This document shows positions 38,594 to 48,866 of a stretch of DNA of 64,000 nucleotides, in pieces. Both the position numbers and the translations under genes were made by a program. The notes under the pieces were generated by a model, which was not told where the DNA came from, did no database searches, and saw only the letters and a program-made list of their open reading frames with translations. The stretch covers positions 16,860-80,859 of the forward strand of contig CABYSJ010000006.1 of NCBI GenBank assembly GCA_902521615.1. Reading direction: 5' to 3'. This DNA comes from an uncultured Pelagibacteraceae bacterium (GTDB taxonomy: Bacteria; Pseudomonadota; Alphaproteobacteria; Pelagibacterales; Pelagibacteraceae). The stretch's first letter is position 1, and each line of letters begins with the position of its first letter.

Positions 38594-39586
38594 GTTTTCT
38601 AAATCTTTCTTTATTATATCCGGTATAGAAATTTCTTTTTTTGAGTTATTTTTATACCGGTTAAATTTATTTTGTCCTGGATACATTATTTCTTTAACTC
38701 CTTTTATCTTTGGAAGTTTTTTTATTGTTTTAATATTATCTTTAATTCGTTGATTATAATTTTTTTGAAATAGATTTGCTTTAAAAGTAATAAATAAATG
38801 TCCAATATTTTGAGGACCTGAAAAATCATCAAATGGATCTTTAACTCTCCCTGCGTGATTTCCACCAGTTAAAACTCCACTTAAAATATCTACCATCCAA
38901 GCAAGTCCCGATCCTCTAAAGCCTGCAATTGGTAATTGAACTCCGGCTAATGCTTTTTTTGCATCAATGGTTGGTTTGCCAAATTTATCTAAAGCAACTC
39001 CCGCAGGAATTGATTGATTATTTCTCGCCGCGACTCTAATTTTACCTCTGTTAATTACTGAAATTGATGTGTCTAAAATAAATGGAATTTTAGAACCAGT
39101 AGGGGATCCAAAACAAATTGGATTTGTTCCAAATAAAGATTTTAAAGCACCATGTGGAGCAACTGCAGGTGGAGCATTTGTATATATCATAGTGATTAAA
39201 TTTTTCTTTATTGCTTGTTCAGCGTAATAGCCCGATAAACCATAGTGACCACTATTTTTAACAGCCACCATTCCTATTCCGGTTTTTTGTGCATGTTTAA
39301 TTGCAGTTTTAATTCCTAGATCAGCAGCAACAAAACCAATACTATTATTTGCATCAATATGAGAAATAGAAGAAGAAATTTTTTTAATTTTAATTTTTGG
39401 TTTTGGATTAATTACTTTTTTAGAAATTCGATCACAGTACATTTTAAGTCTTGATAAACCATGTCCATAAGCACCAACCAATTCTGCATTGATTAATGCA
39501 TTAGTAGAAATTAGAGCATGATCTTTATTTAGACCAAATTTTTGAAATATTTTAATGACTTGTTTTTTTAAAACCGGGGTCTTCAT
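38573..39586 (-). CDS. Malate/L-lactate/sulfolactate dehydrogenase (Ldh2) family oxidoreductase
   Basis: NSGHYGLSGYYAEQA, GTNPICFGSPTG, PIAGFRGSGLAWMVDILSGVLTGG. Confidence 0.88.
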   Translation of the reverse strand: MKTPVLKKQVIKIFQKFGLNKDHALISTNALINAELVGAYGHGLSRLKMYCDRISKKVINPKPKIKIKKISSSISHIDANNSIGFVAADLGIKTAIKHAQKTGIGMVAVKNSGHYGLSGYYAEQAIKKNLITMIYTNAPPAVAPHGALKSLFGTNPICFGSPTGSKIPFILDTSISVINRGKIRVAARNNQSIPAGVALDKFGKPTIDAKKALAGVQLPIAGFRGSGLAWMVDILSGVLTGGNHAGRVKDPFDDFSGPQNIGHLFITFKANLFQKNYNQRIKDNIKTIKKLPKIKGVKEIMYPGQNKFNRYKNNSKKEISIPDIIKKDLENLISKHR

Positions 39587-39602
39587 TTCATCCCCTTAAC
39601 AT

Positions 39603-41528
39603 TTATCCTTTTCCACGCCAAGGAATAGTTTTATCAATTATTTTTCTTAATGTAATATCAAATAAAAGACCTAGTAGACCCATAATAAATATCGTTATCC
39701 AAATTACCTCATATTGAAAGTACTTTTTAGCGACGTTTTCAACAAAACCAATACCGGTTGTACCAGCTAAAAATTCTGCAGCTACAAGTGTTCCCCAACA
39801 CATTCCAACAGCAACTCTAATTCCTGTAAGAATTTCAGGCAGTGAATTTGGGAAAATCACGTGTCTTAATATTTGTTTTTTAGTAGCTCCTAATGAGTGG
39901 GCTGCATGGATTTTTGAAAGTTGTGTTCCTGATGCACCAGCTCTTGCAGAAATAATCATAATCGATAAAGAGACCATAAATAACAAAAATACTTTTCCTG
40001 AGTTATCAATTCCAAGTACAGAAATAATTAATGGTGCCCATGCAAGAGGAGGAACAGGTCTGTAAAGTTCTATTAACGGATCGAAGAAACCTTTTGCAAA
40101 TCTGTTTAGGCCCATAAATAATCCTAAAGGTACACCAATTATAATACCGAAGATTAATCCTAAAAATACTCTCATAAAAGAGTCCCAGATATGTCCGTAT
40201 GGAACAGGTACTTTAAATAATTTAAAGTCACCTGTAACAAATTTTAATACATTGCTTTTAAAGTTTTCTTTTACTACTCCATCTTTAGTATGTACTGGAT
40301 ATTCACCAGGCAATATATCTGCTATCCAATCTGGTAAAATAAACCCTATCATTTTACTCACATCAACCATTTCAATCCATAAAAGAGGAATATTTTTGTA
40401 GCCAACACTTGGTTTTGACATCAGTATAAATTTATTAAAAGTATCAGATGGTTTTGGTAGCCATCTTCCTGATCCTTGCTCAGAACATGTTGGTCCACTT
40501 GCTACAATTGTTCCAGCTGGGAATAAAAGTATATCAATTAATCTTAATCCACCTTGCTCTTTATTTTGCAATTCATCAAATTCAATTATTGCTGCTTGCA
40601 TTTCATTTAATGCATTAGGAGGATAGATACTTGCAAACTCTATTCTTCTTGCAATTTTAACAATATTTTTTGCATAATCTGATGCTATTTCTTCATTATC
40701 ATTTAAACCTTTTCTGTAAGCTTTAATGTCATTTTTAAGTTGTTTAATTGAGCTTTTGAACTGTGGGTTATGATTTTTTAATTTGAAAAATTTGTCGTCA
40801 ATTTTTTTTAGTTCTGCTGCAGCTGCATGAAATTTTAAGCCTTTATTAGTTTGAGGTGCAGTAGGTATTTCAATGGTATTTTCAATTGAACCACTCCCAG
40901 AATCTATTGTTGTAATCCCCCAACCACCTTGTTCATCAATAAGTTTTTGTCTTTCAGTTTTCTGAGCATCTGTTTCAAAAGGATAATCTTTCTTTTGGAA
41001 ATTAGAACTTAGAAGTTTTATTTCTTCTGTCATTTCTTTAAGTTTAATTTTGGTATCCATTTCCATTAATTCTTCACTTGTTAAAAAAGGAATTAATTTA
41101 GAAGTTCTATCAATGTAGCTAACAAGGATTGTTTTTTGTTGATCATTTAGATCTGGAGATGCTTTTATTTCATTTGCAATTTTTAAAAGATTTTTATTTT
41201 CAATTTTAATAATAGATGTGCTTTTGAATTCTCTTTCTTCAATAGGGAATTGGTACTTTAAACCTAATAACGACTCATTAATTTTAGCAACTTGGCATAA
41301 TTCATTTGCTGATTTTGGATAAAAGCCTTTTGCTATATCCCATGAATAATAAAGCCACAGCATCAGGATTGCACTACTACCGACAATTACCCAGTGTGTT
41401 CCACCTTTTGCTCTTTCTGGATTACCAAAGACAGCGTCAACTTTTTCAGTCCTAATTAATCTTCTTCCATAAAGAATACAGCCAATAACAGATACGATAA
41501 TTAATATTGTTACAAATTGGGTTAACAT
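39603..41528 (-). CDS. tauC: Taurine/nitrate-type ABC transporter permease with large N-terminal extracytoplasmic domain
   Basis: C-terminal BPD permease: SLGATKKQILRHVIFPNSLPEILTGIRVAVGMCWGTLVAAEFLAGTTGIG; extra N-terminal region of about 350 aa. Confidence 0.85.
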   Translation of the reverse strand: MLTQFVTILIIVSVIGCILYGRRLIRTEKVDAVFGNPERAKGGTHWVIVGSSAILMLWLYYSWDIAKGFYPKSANELCQVAKINESLLGLKYQFPIEEREFKSTSIIKIENKNLLKIANEIKASPDLNDQQKTILVSYIDRTSKLIPFLTSEELMEMDTKIKLKEMTEEIKLLSSNFQKKDYPFETDAQKTERQKLIDEQGGWGITTIDSGSGSIENTIEIPTAPQTNKGLKFHAAAAELKKIDDKFFKLKNHNPQFKSSIKQLKNDIKAYRKGLNDNEEIASDYAKNIVKIARRIEFASIYPPNALNEMQAAIIEFDELQNKEQGGLRLIDILLFPAGTIVASGPTCSEQGSGRWLPKPSDTFNKFILMSKPSVGYKNIPLLWIEMVDVSKMIGFILPDWIADILPGEYPVHTKDGVVKENFKSNVLKFVTGDFKLFKVPVPYGHIWDSFMRVFLGLIFGIIIGVPLGLFMGLNRFAKGFFDPLIELYRPVPPLAWAPLIISVLGIDNSGKVFLLFMVSLSIMIISARAGASGTQLSKIHAAHSLGATKKQILRHVIFPNSLPEILTGIRVAVGMCWGTLVAAEFLAGTTGIGFVENVAKKYFQYEVIWITIFIMGLLGLLFDITLRKIIDKTIPWRGKG

Positions 41529-42325
41529 TAATTATCTTTCCCCATTATTTCTTCTTCCATATTCCAAATCATGGATAAAATTTCTTCTCTTGTAGATGAA
41601 AATTCTTTATTTTTTTTAATTTCTCTTAAATCTTGAGTAAGACCCATTTCTGCAAATGGAAGATTATACTCTTTATGTATACGCCCTGGTCTTGGTGCCA
41701 TTACATATAATCTTTCTCCAAGTAACAATGCTTCTTCAACAGAGTGAGTAATTAAGATAATTGTTTTTCCAGTCTCTTTCCAAATCTTTAAAACTAATGA
41801 TTGCATTTTTTCTCTAGTTAATGCATCTAAAGCTCCTAATGGTTCATCCATTAAAATTAAATCAGGATCATTTATTAAACATCTTGCAAGAGCAACTCTT
41901 TGCTGCATACCTCCAGATAGTTGATAAGTTGGAGTGTTACCAAAACCTTTGAGTCCAACTATATCTAACCACTCATCAACTTTCTTAGCTGTAACTTCAG
42001 GATCTTCTTTCTTCATCCTAAGTCCAAAATTTACATTCTCAGCTACCGTTAACCATTCAAACAAAGCACCTTGTTGAAATACCATTCCTCTTTCAACGCC
42101 AGGTCCATCAATTTCATTATTATTAAGTGTTATTTTTCCAGAGGTAGGTCTTAAAAATCCTGCGGTAATATTTAATAAAGTTGTTTTTCCACAACCAGAA
42201 GGACCAAGCACTGTAAGCAATTCTCCTTTTTTTAAAGTAAAGCTTACGTCCTTTAAAGCATGAACTGTTTCTCCTTTTGGAGTTTTAAAAATCATGTTTA
42301 GATTTTGAGAAATCAGATCACTCAT
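41528..42325 (-). CDS. tauB: Taurine-type ABC transporter ATP-binding protein
   Basis: Walker A GPSGCGKTT, LSGGMQQRVALARCL, DEPLGALDALTRE, ITHSVEEALLLG. Confidence 0.92.
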   Translation of the reverse strand: MSDLISQNLNMIFKTPKGETVHALKDVSFTLKKGELLTVLGPSGCGKTTLLNITAGFLRPTSGKITLNNNEIDGPGVERGMVFQQGALFEWLTVAENVNFGLRMKKEDPEVTAKKVDEWLDIVGLKGFGNTPTYQLSGGMQQRVALARCLINDPDLILMDEPLGALDALTREKMQSLVLKIWKETGKTIILITHSVEEALLLGERLYVMAPRPGRIHKEYNLPFAEMGLTQDLREIKKNKEFSSTREEILSMIWNMEEEIMGKDN

Positions 42326-42350
42326 AAGTGCGTTATATTAGAAATTTTAT

Positions 42351-42389
42351 AAAAAAAATAGGCACCAATTATAAAATCAGTGCCTATTT
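42351..42389 (-). terminator. Intrinsic terminator/attenuator between tauA and tauB
   Basis: Perfect 10-bp inverted repeat AAATAGGCAC...GTGCCTATTT; on the minus strand followed by a T-tract. Confidence 0.75.
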
Positions 42390-42411
42390 AAAAAGTTTTA
42401 AACCCTTAAAA

Positions 42412-43353
42412 TTATAAAGGTAAGAAACTTGTATCTACAGCTCCTCCTGGAGTTCCCATACCTTTTAGGAAACCATCAAGATTACCACTTTCCATAGATG
42501 CTTTTGTTTCTTCTGGTGTTAAGAATTTGAAACCACTTAAAGTGTCTTTCATATCTGCAACTGTCATTTCAGAAGCTTTCGCCATTGAATTCATGTCAGC
42601 TTTACCAGCTTTGTATCTAGCATTAGCTTCATGTGTAACTTCGATGAAAGTTCTTAACATACCCGGGTTTTCTTTCATGAATTTATCTGTAACAGAAGTA
42701 ATATCTATACCCAAGATACCAGCTGCTCTAGCTTCATCTACAGTTAAAAGTCTTGATCCAACTGCAGTTGCTGCTTTTATAGAGTTACCACCAAATAAAC
42801 ATGCCATTACAACATCGCCACTAACTAATGCAGCAGCACCTTCTTCAGGGTCCATTTGAATAATGTCCATTTTACCTCTGTCAGCACCAACAACTTTCAT
42901 ACTTTCATCAAAAACGTATTCAGCCATTGTTCCTAATGGAACAGCAACTTTTTTACCTTCTAATTCAGTAGCGTTTGCTTTTGTAATTCCAGATGCATTA
43001 GATGTAACACATGTAGTTCCACCCATTCCGTATTCCATAGCAATATCAACTAATTTGATAGGCGCATTAGATTTTACAGCATTGATAAAAGGCACTAATC
43101 CTTGAGAGTAAGAAATATCAATATCTCCTGCTAACATTGCATCAGTCATTGCTCCACCATTAGTGAAATTTGTCCATTTTACTGGAACACCAAGAGCTTT
43201 AGCAAAATTCTTTTTCTGCATGTCTTCTAAATTTGGGCTTGGCCATTCTAGAAAGTATGCAACTCTAACCTCATTTGCAGCTGAATTAGCAACTGAAATT
43301 GATAGGTTAAGTGCAAAAATAGATCCTAGAATAAAACTTAGTATTTTTTTCAT
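42412..43353 (-). CDS. tauA: Taurine ABC transporter substrate-binding protein
   Basis: Signal peptide; VAYFLEWPSPNLEDMQKKNFAKALGVPVKWTNFTNGGAMTDAMLAGDIDISYSQG; adjacent tpa. Confidence 0.88.
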   Translation of the reverse strand: MKKILSFILGSIFALNLSISVANSAANEVRVAYFLEWPSPNLEDMQKKNFAKALGVPVKWTNFTNGGAMTDAMLAGDIDISYSQGLVPFINAVKSNAPIKLVDIAMEYGMGGTTCVTSNASGITKANATELEGKKVAVPLGTMAEYVFDESMKVVGADRGKMDIIQMDPEEGAAALVSGDVVMACLFGGNSIKAATAVGSRLLTVDEARAAGILGIDITSVTDKFMKENPGMLRTFIEVTHEANARYKAGKADMNSMAKASEMTVADMKDTLSGFKFLTPEETKASMESGNLDGFLKGMGTPGGAVDTSFLPL

Positions 43354-43533
43354 TTATTCCCCTATGTTTAATTAATTAAATTCTGGATATTTAAATTCAA
43401 ATTGTCTCCGAAGTAAAACAAAAAAAGAAACTTATACAATCCTTAGTTGTGTCAATAATGTGGTAGTTAATCCATTTATTTTAGTCTAAAGAGGCCTTAA
43501 GATTAAATTAAAATATTTTAAAAAAAAATTTTT

Positions 43534-44880
43534 ATGAGCACACAAAATAAAACAGCAATTCCAAATTCTTTAAATGAGCATTGGATGCCATTTACATCTA
43601 ACAAAGATTTTAAGGAGAACCCAAGATTAATTGTTGAAGCTAAAGGTGTGTATTTAAAAAACCACCAAGGACAAACTCAAATTGATGCAAGCTCAGGATT
43701 GTTTTGTAATCCTTTAGGGCATGGTAGACAAGAAATTATTGAGGCAATAACAAATCAATTGAAAACTTTAGATTATTGCCAACCTTTCCAGCAAGGTTTT
43801 GGTGGATCATTTGAATTAGCGACTAGAATTTCAAAACATACTCCAGGAAACTTAAATAGAATGTTTTATACTATTTGTGGTTCAACAGCTGTTGAAACTG
43901 CAATTAAGATTGCAATCGCTTACCATAGAGCAAGAGGAGATAGTCAAAGATTTAGATTTGTTGGTAGAGAAAGAGGTTATCATGGAATGAATATTGGTGC
44001 GACTTCTGTTGGAGGTATGGTTAATAATGTTAAAACTTTTGCGAGTGTTTTAATGCCGGGCGTAGTTCACATGAGACATACACATTTACCAGAACATAAA
44101 TTTGTAAGTGGTCAACCAGAAACAGGTGTTGAGCTAGCGGAAGATTTAGAAAGAATTTGTATGAACTTTGGAGCTGAAAATATTGCTGCTTGTATTGTTG
44201 AACCTATTGCAGGATCAACAGGTACATTGGTTCCGCCAAAAGGATATCTACAAAGATTAAGAGAGATTTGTGATAAACACGGAATACTTCTAATATTTGA
44301 TGAAGTAATTACTGGATGGGGAAGAACAGGATCTCCATTTGCATCACAAGAGTATGGGGTCACTCCAGACATGATGACAATGGCAAAAGCTACAACAAAT
44401 GGTATTAGCCCAATGGGAGTTGTTGCATGTAAAGAAGATATCTATGATGCAATTGCAGAAAATGCTCCTAAAGGGACTATAGAATTATTTCATGGATATA
44501 CTTATTCAGGAATTCCAATTTCAGTAGCTGCTGGATTAGCAGTACAAGATATTATTGAAAAAGATGATATTTTCAATAGAGCAAAAAATTTAGCACCTTA
44601 TTTCCAAGAAGGTCTAATGTCTTTAAAAGATATCGATGTTGTTGATAATATCAGAGGATACGGAATGATGGGTGGAATTGATATTGTTATGGATAAAAAA
44701 CCTGGTGCAGCAGGTTTGACTTGTTTCAAACATTGCTATGAAGCAGGGGTAAATTTCAAAGCTACTGGTGATTGTTTAATCATTGCTCCAATGTTTATTT
44801 GTGAAAAAAAACACATTGATGAGATTATTGAAAAACTTAGAATAGGAATAACAAATTACGCAAAAAGTAAAAAGAATTAA
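43534..44880 (+). CDS. tpa: Taurine-pyruvate aminotransferase-like class III aminotransferase
   Basis: LNEHWMPFTSNKDFKENPRL, class III PLP motif LLIFDEVITGWGRTGSPFASQEYGVTPDMMTMAKATTNG; divergent from tauA. Confidence 0.85.
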   Translation: MSTQNKTAIPNSLNEHWMPFTSNKDFKENPRLIVEAKGVYLKNHQGQTQIDASSGLFCNPLGHGRQEIIEAITNQLKTLDYCQPFQQGFGGSFELATRISKHTPGNLNRMFYTICGSTAVETAIKIAIAYHRARGDSQRFRFVGRERGYHGMNIGATSVGGMVNNVKTFASVLMPGVVHMRHTHLPEHKFVSGQPETGVELAEDLERICMNFGAENIAACIVEPIAGSTGTLVPPKGYLQRLREICDKHGILLIFDEVITGWGRTGSPFASQEYGVTPDMMTMAKATTNGISPMGVVACKEDIYDAIAENAPKGTIELFHGYTYSGIPISVAAGLAVQDIIEKDDIFNRAKNLAPYFQEGLMSLKDIDVVDNIRGYGMMGGIDIVMDKKPGAAGLTCFKHCYEAGVNFKATGDCLIIAPMFICEKKHIDEIIEKLRIGITNYAKSKKN

Positions 44881-44889
44881 TTTTCGTTT

Positions 44890-46008
44890 ATGAAAATTGG
44901 AGTTCCTAAAGAAATAAAACCTCAGGAAAATAGAATTGGTTTAACACCTGATAGTGTTAAAACTTTAGTTTCAGAAGGTCATGAAGTTTTAGTTGAAAAC
45001 AATGGTGGGTTTGAAGCTGGTTTTGAGAACGATCAATATATAAAAGCTGGAGCTAAAATATCTGATACAGCAGCTGATATTTTTAACGATGCAGAAATAA
45101 TTGTTAAAGTTAAAGAACCTCAAAAAGTAGAAGTTGATATGATTAGAGAAAATCAAATCGTATATACCTATCTACATTTAGCTGCTGCAAAAGAATTAAC
45201 AGAAGGGTTAATAAAATCTAAAAGTATTAATATAGCTTACGAAACAGTCACTGATGATAATGGAAGATTGCCATTACTTGCTCCGATGAGTGCTGTGGCA
45301 GGGAGAATGTCAGTACAAGCAGGTGCTCATTGTTTAGAGAAAAATCAAAGTGGTAGAGGTTTGCTTTTAGGTGGTGCACCAGGTGTAACAGGTGGAACTG
45401 TGGTTATATTAGGCGGAGGAGTTGTTGGAGAGAACGCTGCAGTGATTGCAACAGGCATGCAAGCAAAAGTTCATATTGTAGATAAATCTGAAGCTCGATT
45501 AAGACAACTTGTTGAAATGTTTGGAGATAAAATTATTCCTGAACAAAGTGATAAAACAGATTTAGATAAATTAGTTGCTGAAGCTGATTTATTAGTTGGT
45601 GGAGTGTTAATCCCTGGTGCTGAAGCACCAAAACTAATTACTAAAGAAATGATCAAGACTATGAAAAGGGGTTCTGTAATTGTTGATGTTGCTATAGATC
45701 AAGGAGGATGCGTAGAAACAAGTAAACCAACAACACACGGTAATCCAACTTATATAGTTGATGACGTAGTTCATTACTGTGTAGCAAATATGCCAGGTGG
45801 TGTACCTAGAACATCTACATTGGCGTTGAATAATGCAACCTTACCTTTTTTAGTTAAACTAGCTAACAAAGGTTATCAAAAAGCGTTAAGTGACGATAAA
45901 AACTTTTTAGCAGGGTTAAATGTTCATAAAGGTCAAGTAACATACAAAGCTGTTGCTGATGTATTTGGACATAATTTCGTAGAACCTGGAGAAGCTATCA
46001 AACATTAG
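44890..46008 (+). CDS. ald: Alanine dehydrogenase
   Basis: MKIGVPKEIKPQENRIGLTP, LGGAPGVTGGTVVILGGGVVGENAAVIATGM. Confidence 0.93.
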   Translation: MKIGVPKEIKPQENRIGLTPDSVKTLVSEGHEVLVENNGGFEAGFENDQYIKAGAKISDTAADIFNDAEIIVKVKEPQKVEVDMIRENQIVYTYLHLAAAKELTEGLIKSKSINIAYETVTDDNGRLPLLAPMSAVAGRMSVQAGAHCLEKNQSGRGLLLGGAPGVTGGTVVILGGGVVGENAAVIATGMQAKVHIVDKSEARLRQLVEMFGDKIIPEQSDKTDLDKLVAEADLLVGGVLIPGAEAPKLITKEMIKTMKRGSVIVDVAIDQGGCVETSKPTTHGNPTYIVDDVVHYCVANMPGGVPRTSTLALNNATLPFLVKLANKGYQKALSDDKNFLAGLNVHKGQVTYKAVADVFGHNFVEPGEAIKH

Positions 46009-46010
46009 AA

Positions 46011-48455
46011 ATGGAAAAAAACTATCCTTCAAGCGCAAAGGTAGTTGTAATAGGGGGTGGCGTTGCTGGTACTTCTTGTGCTTATCATTTAGCTAAATTT
46101 GGCTGGAAAGATGTTGTTTTATTAGAACGAGATCAATTAACATCTGGTACAACTTGGCATGCTGCAGGATTAATAGGTCAATTAGGAGCTACTTCTACTA
46201 TAACTAAATTAAGAAAATATTCTTTAGATCTTTACAAAGAGCTAGAAAAAACAACAGGTTTATCAACTGGTCTTAAACAGAATGGAGCAATAACAGTAGC
46301 TTCTTCCAAAGAAAGAATGCAGGAGTTGTTAAGGCAAGCTACAACTGCACAATTATCAAATGTTGAGGTTGAAGTTTTAAACAAAGAAAGAATAAAAGAA
46401 TTATATCCTGTAGTAAAAAACGAAGATCTAGTTGGTGGTGTTTATATGCCTAAAGATGGTCAGGCAGATCCTGTTGGAGTTACCAATGTATTGGCTAAAG
46501 CAGCTAGAATTTTGGGTGTTCAAATATTTGAGAAGACACCAGTAAAAAAAATTTTATTAAAAAATAAACGAATATGTGGTGTTGAAATTTCCCAAGGAAA
46601 AATTGATTGTGAATATGTAGTTTTAGCTACAGGAATGTGGTCTAGACAAATTGGAGAAGATATTGGTGTTAGTGTTCCGTTATATCCTAATGAGCACTTC
46701 TATGTGATTACAGAACCAATGAAAGATCTTCCTAAAGATTTACCTGTTTTAAGGGATTACAATGCTTGTCTTTATTTAAAAGAAGATGCCGGAAAAATAC
46801 TAGTTGGAATTTTCGAACCTAATGCAAAACCTGCTTTTAAAGATAGTGGAAAAGTTCCTGATGATTTTTCATTCGGAGAATTTCCTGATGATTTTGATCA
46901 TTTTGAGCCTTACCTTGAGAAATCTTTTAATAGACTTCCAATGTTAGAAAACGCAGGTATAAGAAAGTTTTTTTCAGGACCCGAGTCGTTTACACCTGAT
47001 ACTCAATATTTACTTGGGGAAACACCAGAAGTAAAAAACCTTTATACGTGTTGTGGTTTTAATAGTATTGGAATAGCAAGTTCTGGAGGTGCAGGCAGAG
47101 TTACTGCTGAATGGATGATTAACGGTCATACAAATGAAGATTTATTTTCTTTAGATATAAAAAGATTTCAAAAGTTTCATTCATCTTCAAAATTTATCAT
47201 GGATAGGGTTACTGAAACTTTAGGGGATTTATATGGGATGCATTGGCCTTATAAACAACACGAAACTTCAAGAAATGAAAAATTACTACCTTATCATGAT
47301 GAGTTAAAAAAAGCTGGTGCATGTTTTGGTGTTACAGGAGGTTTTGAAAGACCCATGTGGTACTCTTTAAACGGTGAAGAACCAAAATATAATTATAGTT
47401 TTAATTATCAAAATTGGTACCCATCTGCAAAACATGAAACCATAAATGCGAGAAAAAATGTCGGACTTTTTGATTTTTCAACTTTTTCTAAATTTGATTT
47501 AAAAGGTGAGAAAGTTCATAGTGATTTACAAAAAATTTGTACAGCTAATATTAAAAATGAAATTGGCAAAACTACCTATACACACATGTTAAATGAGGAC
47601 GGTGGTATAGAAACAGATGTAACAGTTGTCTGTATTGATAAAAATTATTTTAGAATAGTTAGTTCAGCAGTAACTAGAGAAAGAGATAAATTTCATATTT
47701 TAAAATATTTATCTGAAGATGTTAAATTTATAGATGTTACAGAAGAGATTTGCTGTCTTGGTTTATTTGGTCCTAAAAGTAGAGATATGATTCAAAAGAT
47801 TAGTGATGAAGATTATTCATCGGAAAAATTTCAATTTGGATTAGGAAAAAATGTATTGATTGAGAATATAAAAGTTTGGGCACAAAGAATATCTTATGTG
47901 GGTGAACTTGGCTTTGAATTATACGTAAATAAAAATGATGCTTTGGACTTATATAAAATTTTAACTAATGAAGGCAAAAACTTTGGCTTATCTCATTGCG
48001 GTATGCATGCAATGGATATAATGAGAATGGAAAGTGGTTTTTTACATTGGGGCCATGATATTTCACCAGAAGAAAATCAGTATCAAGCAGGTTTAAATTT
48101 TACTATTAGTTATAAAAAAAATGTTAATTTTATAGGTAAAGATGCTTTATTAAAGATCAAAGATAAGCCATTAAATAAAAGAATGATGATGTTTACTCTA
48201 AAAAGTAGTAAACCTGGTGAACCTTTGTTGTTACACGAGGAACCTATTTATTTAGATGATAAAATCATTGGAAGAACCACTTCGGGAAATTATTCATTTT
48301 GCTATGATAAAAATTTGTCATTTGGCTATGTTAATTCAGGAAACACAATAGATACGCTTAAAGATAGAAATTTGTTCATAGAAGTAGAGAAGGTCAAATA
48401 TCCAATCGACATTCTTTCAAAACCACTAAATTCAAAAGATTTTAGAAAAATTTAG
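46011..48455 (+). CDS. FAD-dependent DMGDH/sarcosine dehydrogenase-like protein with GcvT C-terminal domain
   Basis: VVVIGGGVAGTSCAYHLAKFGWKDVVLLERDQLTSGTTWHAAGL; GcvT region CGMHAMDIMRMESGFLHWGHDISPEENQYQAGL. Confidence 0.9.
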   Translation: MEKNYPSSAKVVVIGGGVAGTSCAYHLAKFGWKDVVLLERDQLTSGTTWHAAGLIGQLGATSTITKLRKYSLDLYKELEKTTGLSTGLKQNGAITVASSKERMQELLRQATTAQLSNVEVEVLNKERIKELYPVVKNEDLVGGVYMPKDGQADPVGVTNVLAKAARILGVQIFEKTPVKKILLKNKRICGVEISQGKIDCEYVVLATGMWSRQIGEDIGVSVPLYPNEHFYVITEPMKDLPKDLPVLRDYNACLYLKEDAGKILVGIFEPNAKPAFKDSGKVPDDFSFGEFPDDFDHFEPYLEKSFNRLPMLENAGIRKFFSGPESFTPDTQYLLGETPEVKNLYTCCGFNSIGIASSGGAGRVTAEWMINGHTNEDLFSLDIKRFQKFHSSSKFIMDRVTETLGDLYGMHWPYKQHETSRNEKLLPYHDELKKAGACFGVTGGFERPMWYSLNGEEPKYNYSFNYQNWYPSAKHETINARKNVGLFDFSTFSKFDLKGEKVHSDLQKICTANIKNEIGKTTYTHMLNEDGGIETDVTVVCIDKNYFRIVSSAVTRERDKFHILKYLSEDVKFIDVTEEICCLGLFGPKSRDMIQKISDEDYSSEKFQFGLGKNVLIENIKVWAQRISYVGELGFELYVNKNDALDLYKILTNEGKNFGLSHCGMHAMDIMRMESGFLHWGHDISPEENQYQAGLNFTISYKKNVNFIGKDALLKIKDKPLNKRMMMFTLKSSKPGEPLLLHEEPIYLDDKIIGRTTSGNYSFCYDKNLSFGYVNSGNTIDTLKDRNLFIEVEKVKYPIDILSKPLNSKDFRKI

Positions 48456-48504
48456 ATAATTTTAATTTGATTGTATTTAAGATAATTAGCTGGTTAAATA
48501 AACT

Positions 48505-48714
48505 GTGAAAAAAAGCGATCAAGATACATCATTATTTAATACTGATATTGCTAGAAATAAAGTTTTCGAAGTAGATAAGATTAAAACTACTAATGTAAAT
48601 ATTTTATTAAATAGAGTTCGATTAGATCAAAAAAGAACTTTAAAAAAAAGAATTGTTTTTTCAATTATTTTAGCAGGTTTAGTTAGCTCATTGGCTATTT
48701 ATTTTATTATTTAG
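48505..48714 (+). CDS. Small tail-anchored hypothetical protein
   Basis: 69 aa, GTG start, single C-terminal TM; resembles the 38321 ORF. Confidence 0.5.
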   Translation: MKKSDQDTSLFNTDIARNKVFEVDKIKTTNVNILLNRVRLDQKRTLKKRIVFSIILAGLVSSLAIYFII

Positions 48715-48783
48715 TTTAGAATTTGATTTAAAAAAGTTTATTGAAACAATAAAGATTTATATTATAAATCATTTATCAATTAA

Positions 48784-48860
48784 GGCGGGGTAGCTCAGTT
48801 GGTTAGAGCGCGGGACTCATAAGCCCGAGGTCAGTGGTTCGATCCCACTTCCCGCTACCA
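48784..48860 (+). tRNA. tRNA with CAT anticodon (probably elongator Met; Ile2 not excluded)
   Basis: Cloverleaf ggcgggg-ta-gctcagttggttagagc-...ctCATaa...-ggttcgatcc-...-tcccgct-acca with encoded CCA. Confidence 0.93.
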
Positions 48861-48866
48861 AAAATT

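Noticed and set aside
42527-43375. Three + strand ORFs (42527, 42863, 43163) antisense to tauA
   Set aside because: Lie wholly or mostly within the well-supported tauA on the opposite strand; translations look like low-complexity antisense shadows
48784-48860. tRNA as an integration site for the neighbouring block
   Set aside because: No integrase, no direct repeat of the tRNA 3' end noticed, and housekeeping-like genes on both sides
48834-48866. Extended start of the phosphoribosyltransferase ORF (MVRSHFPLPKI...)
   Set aside because: This stretch is the 3' part of the tRNA gene; ATG at 48867 is the sensible start
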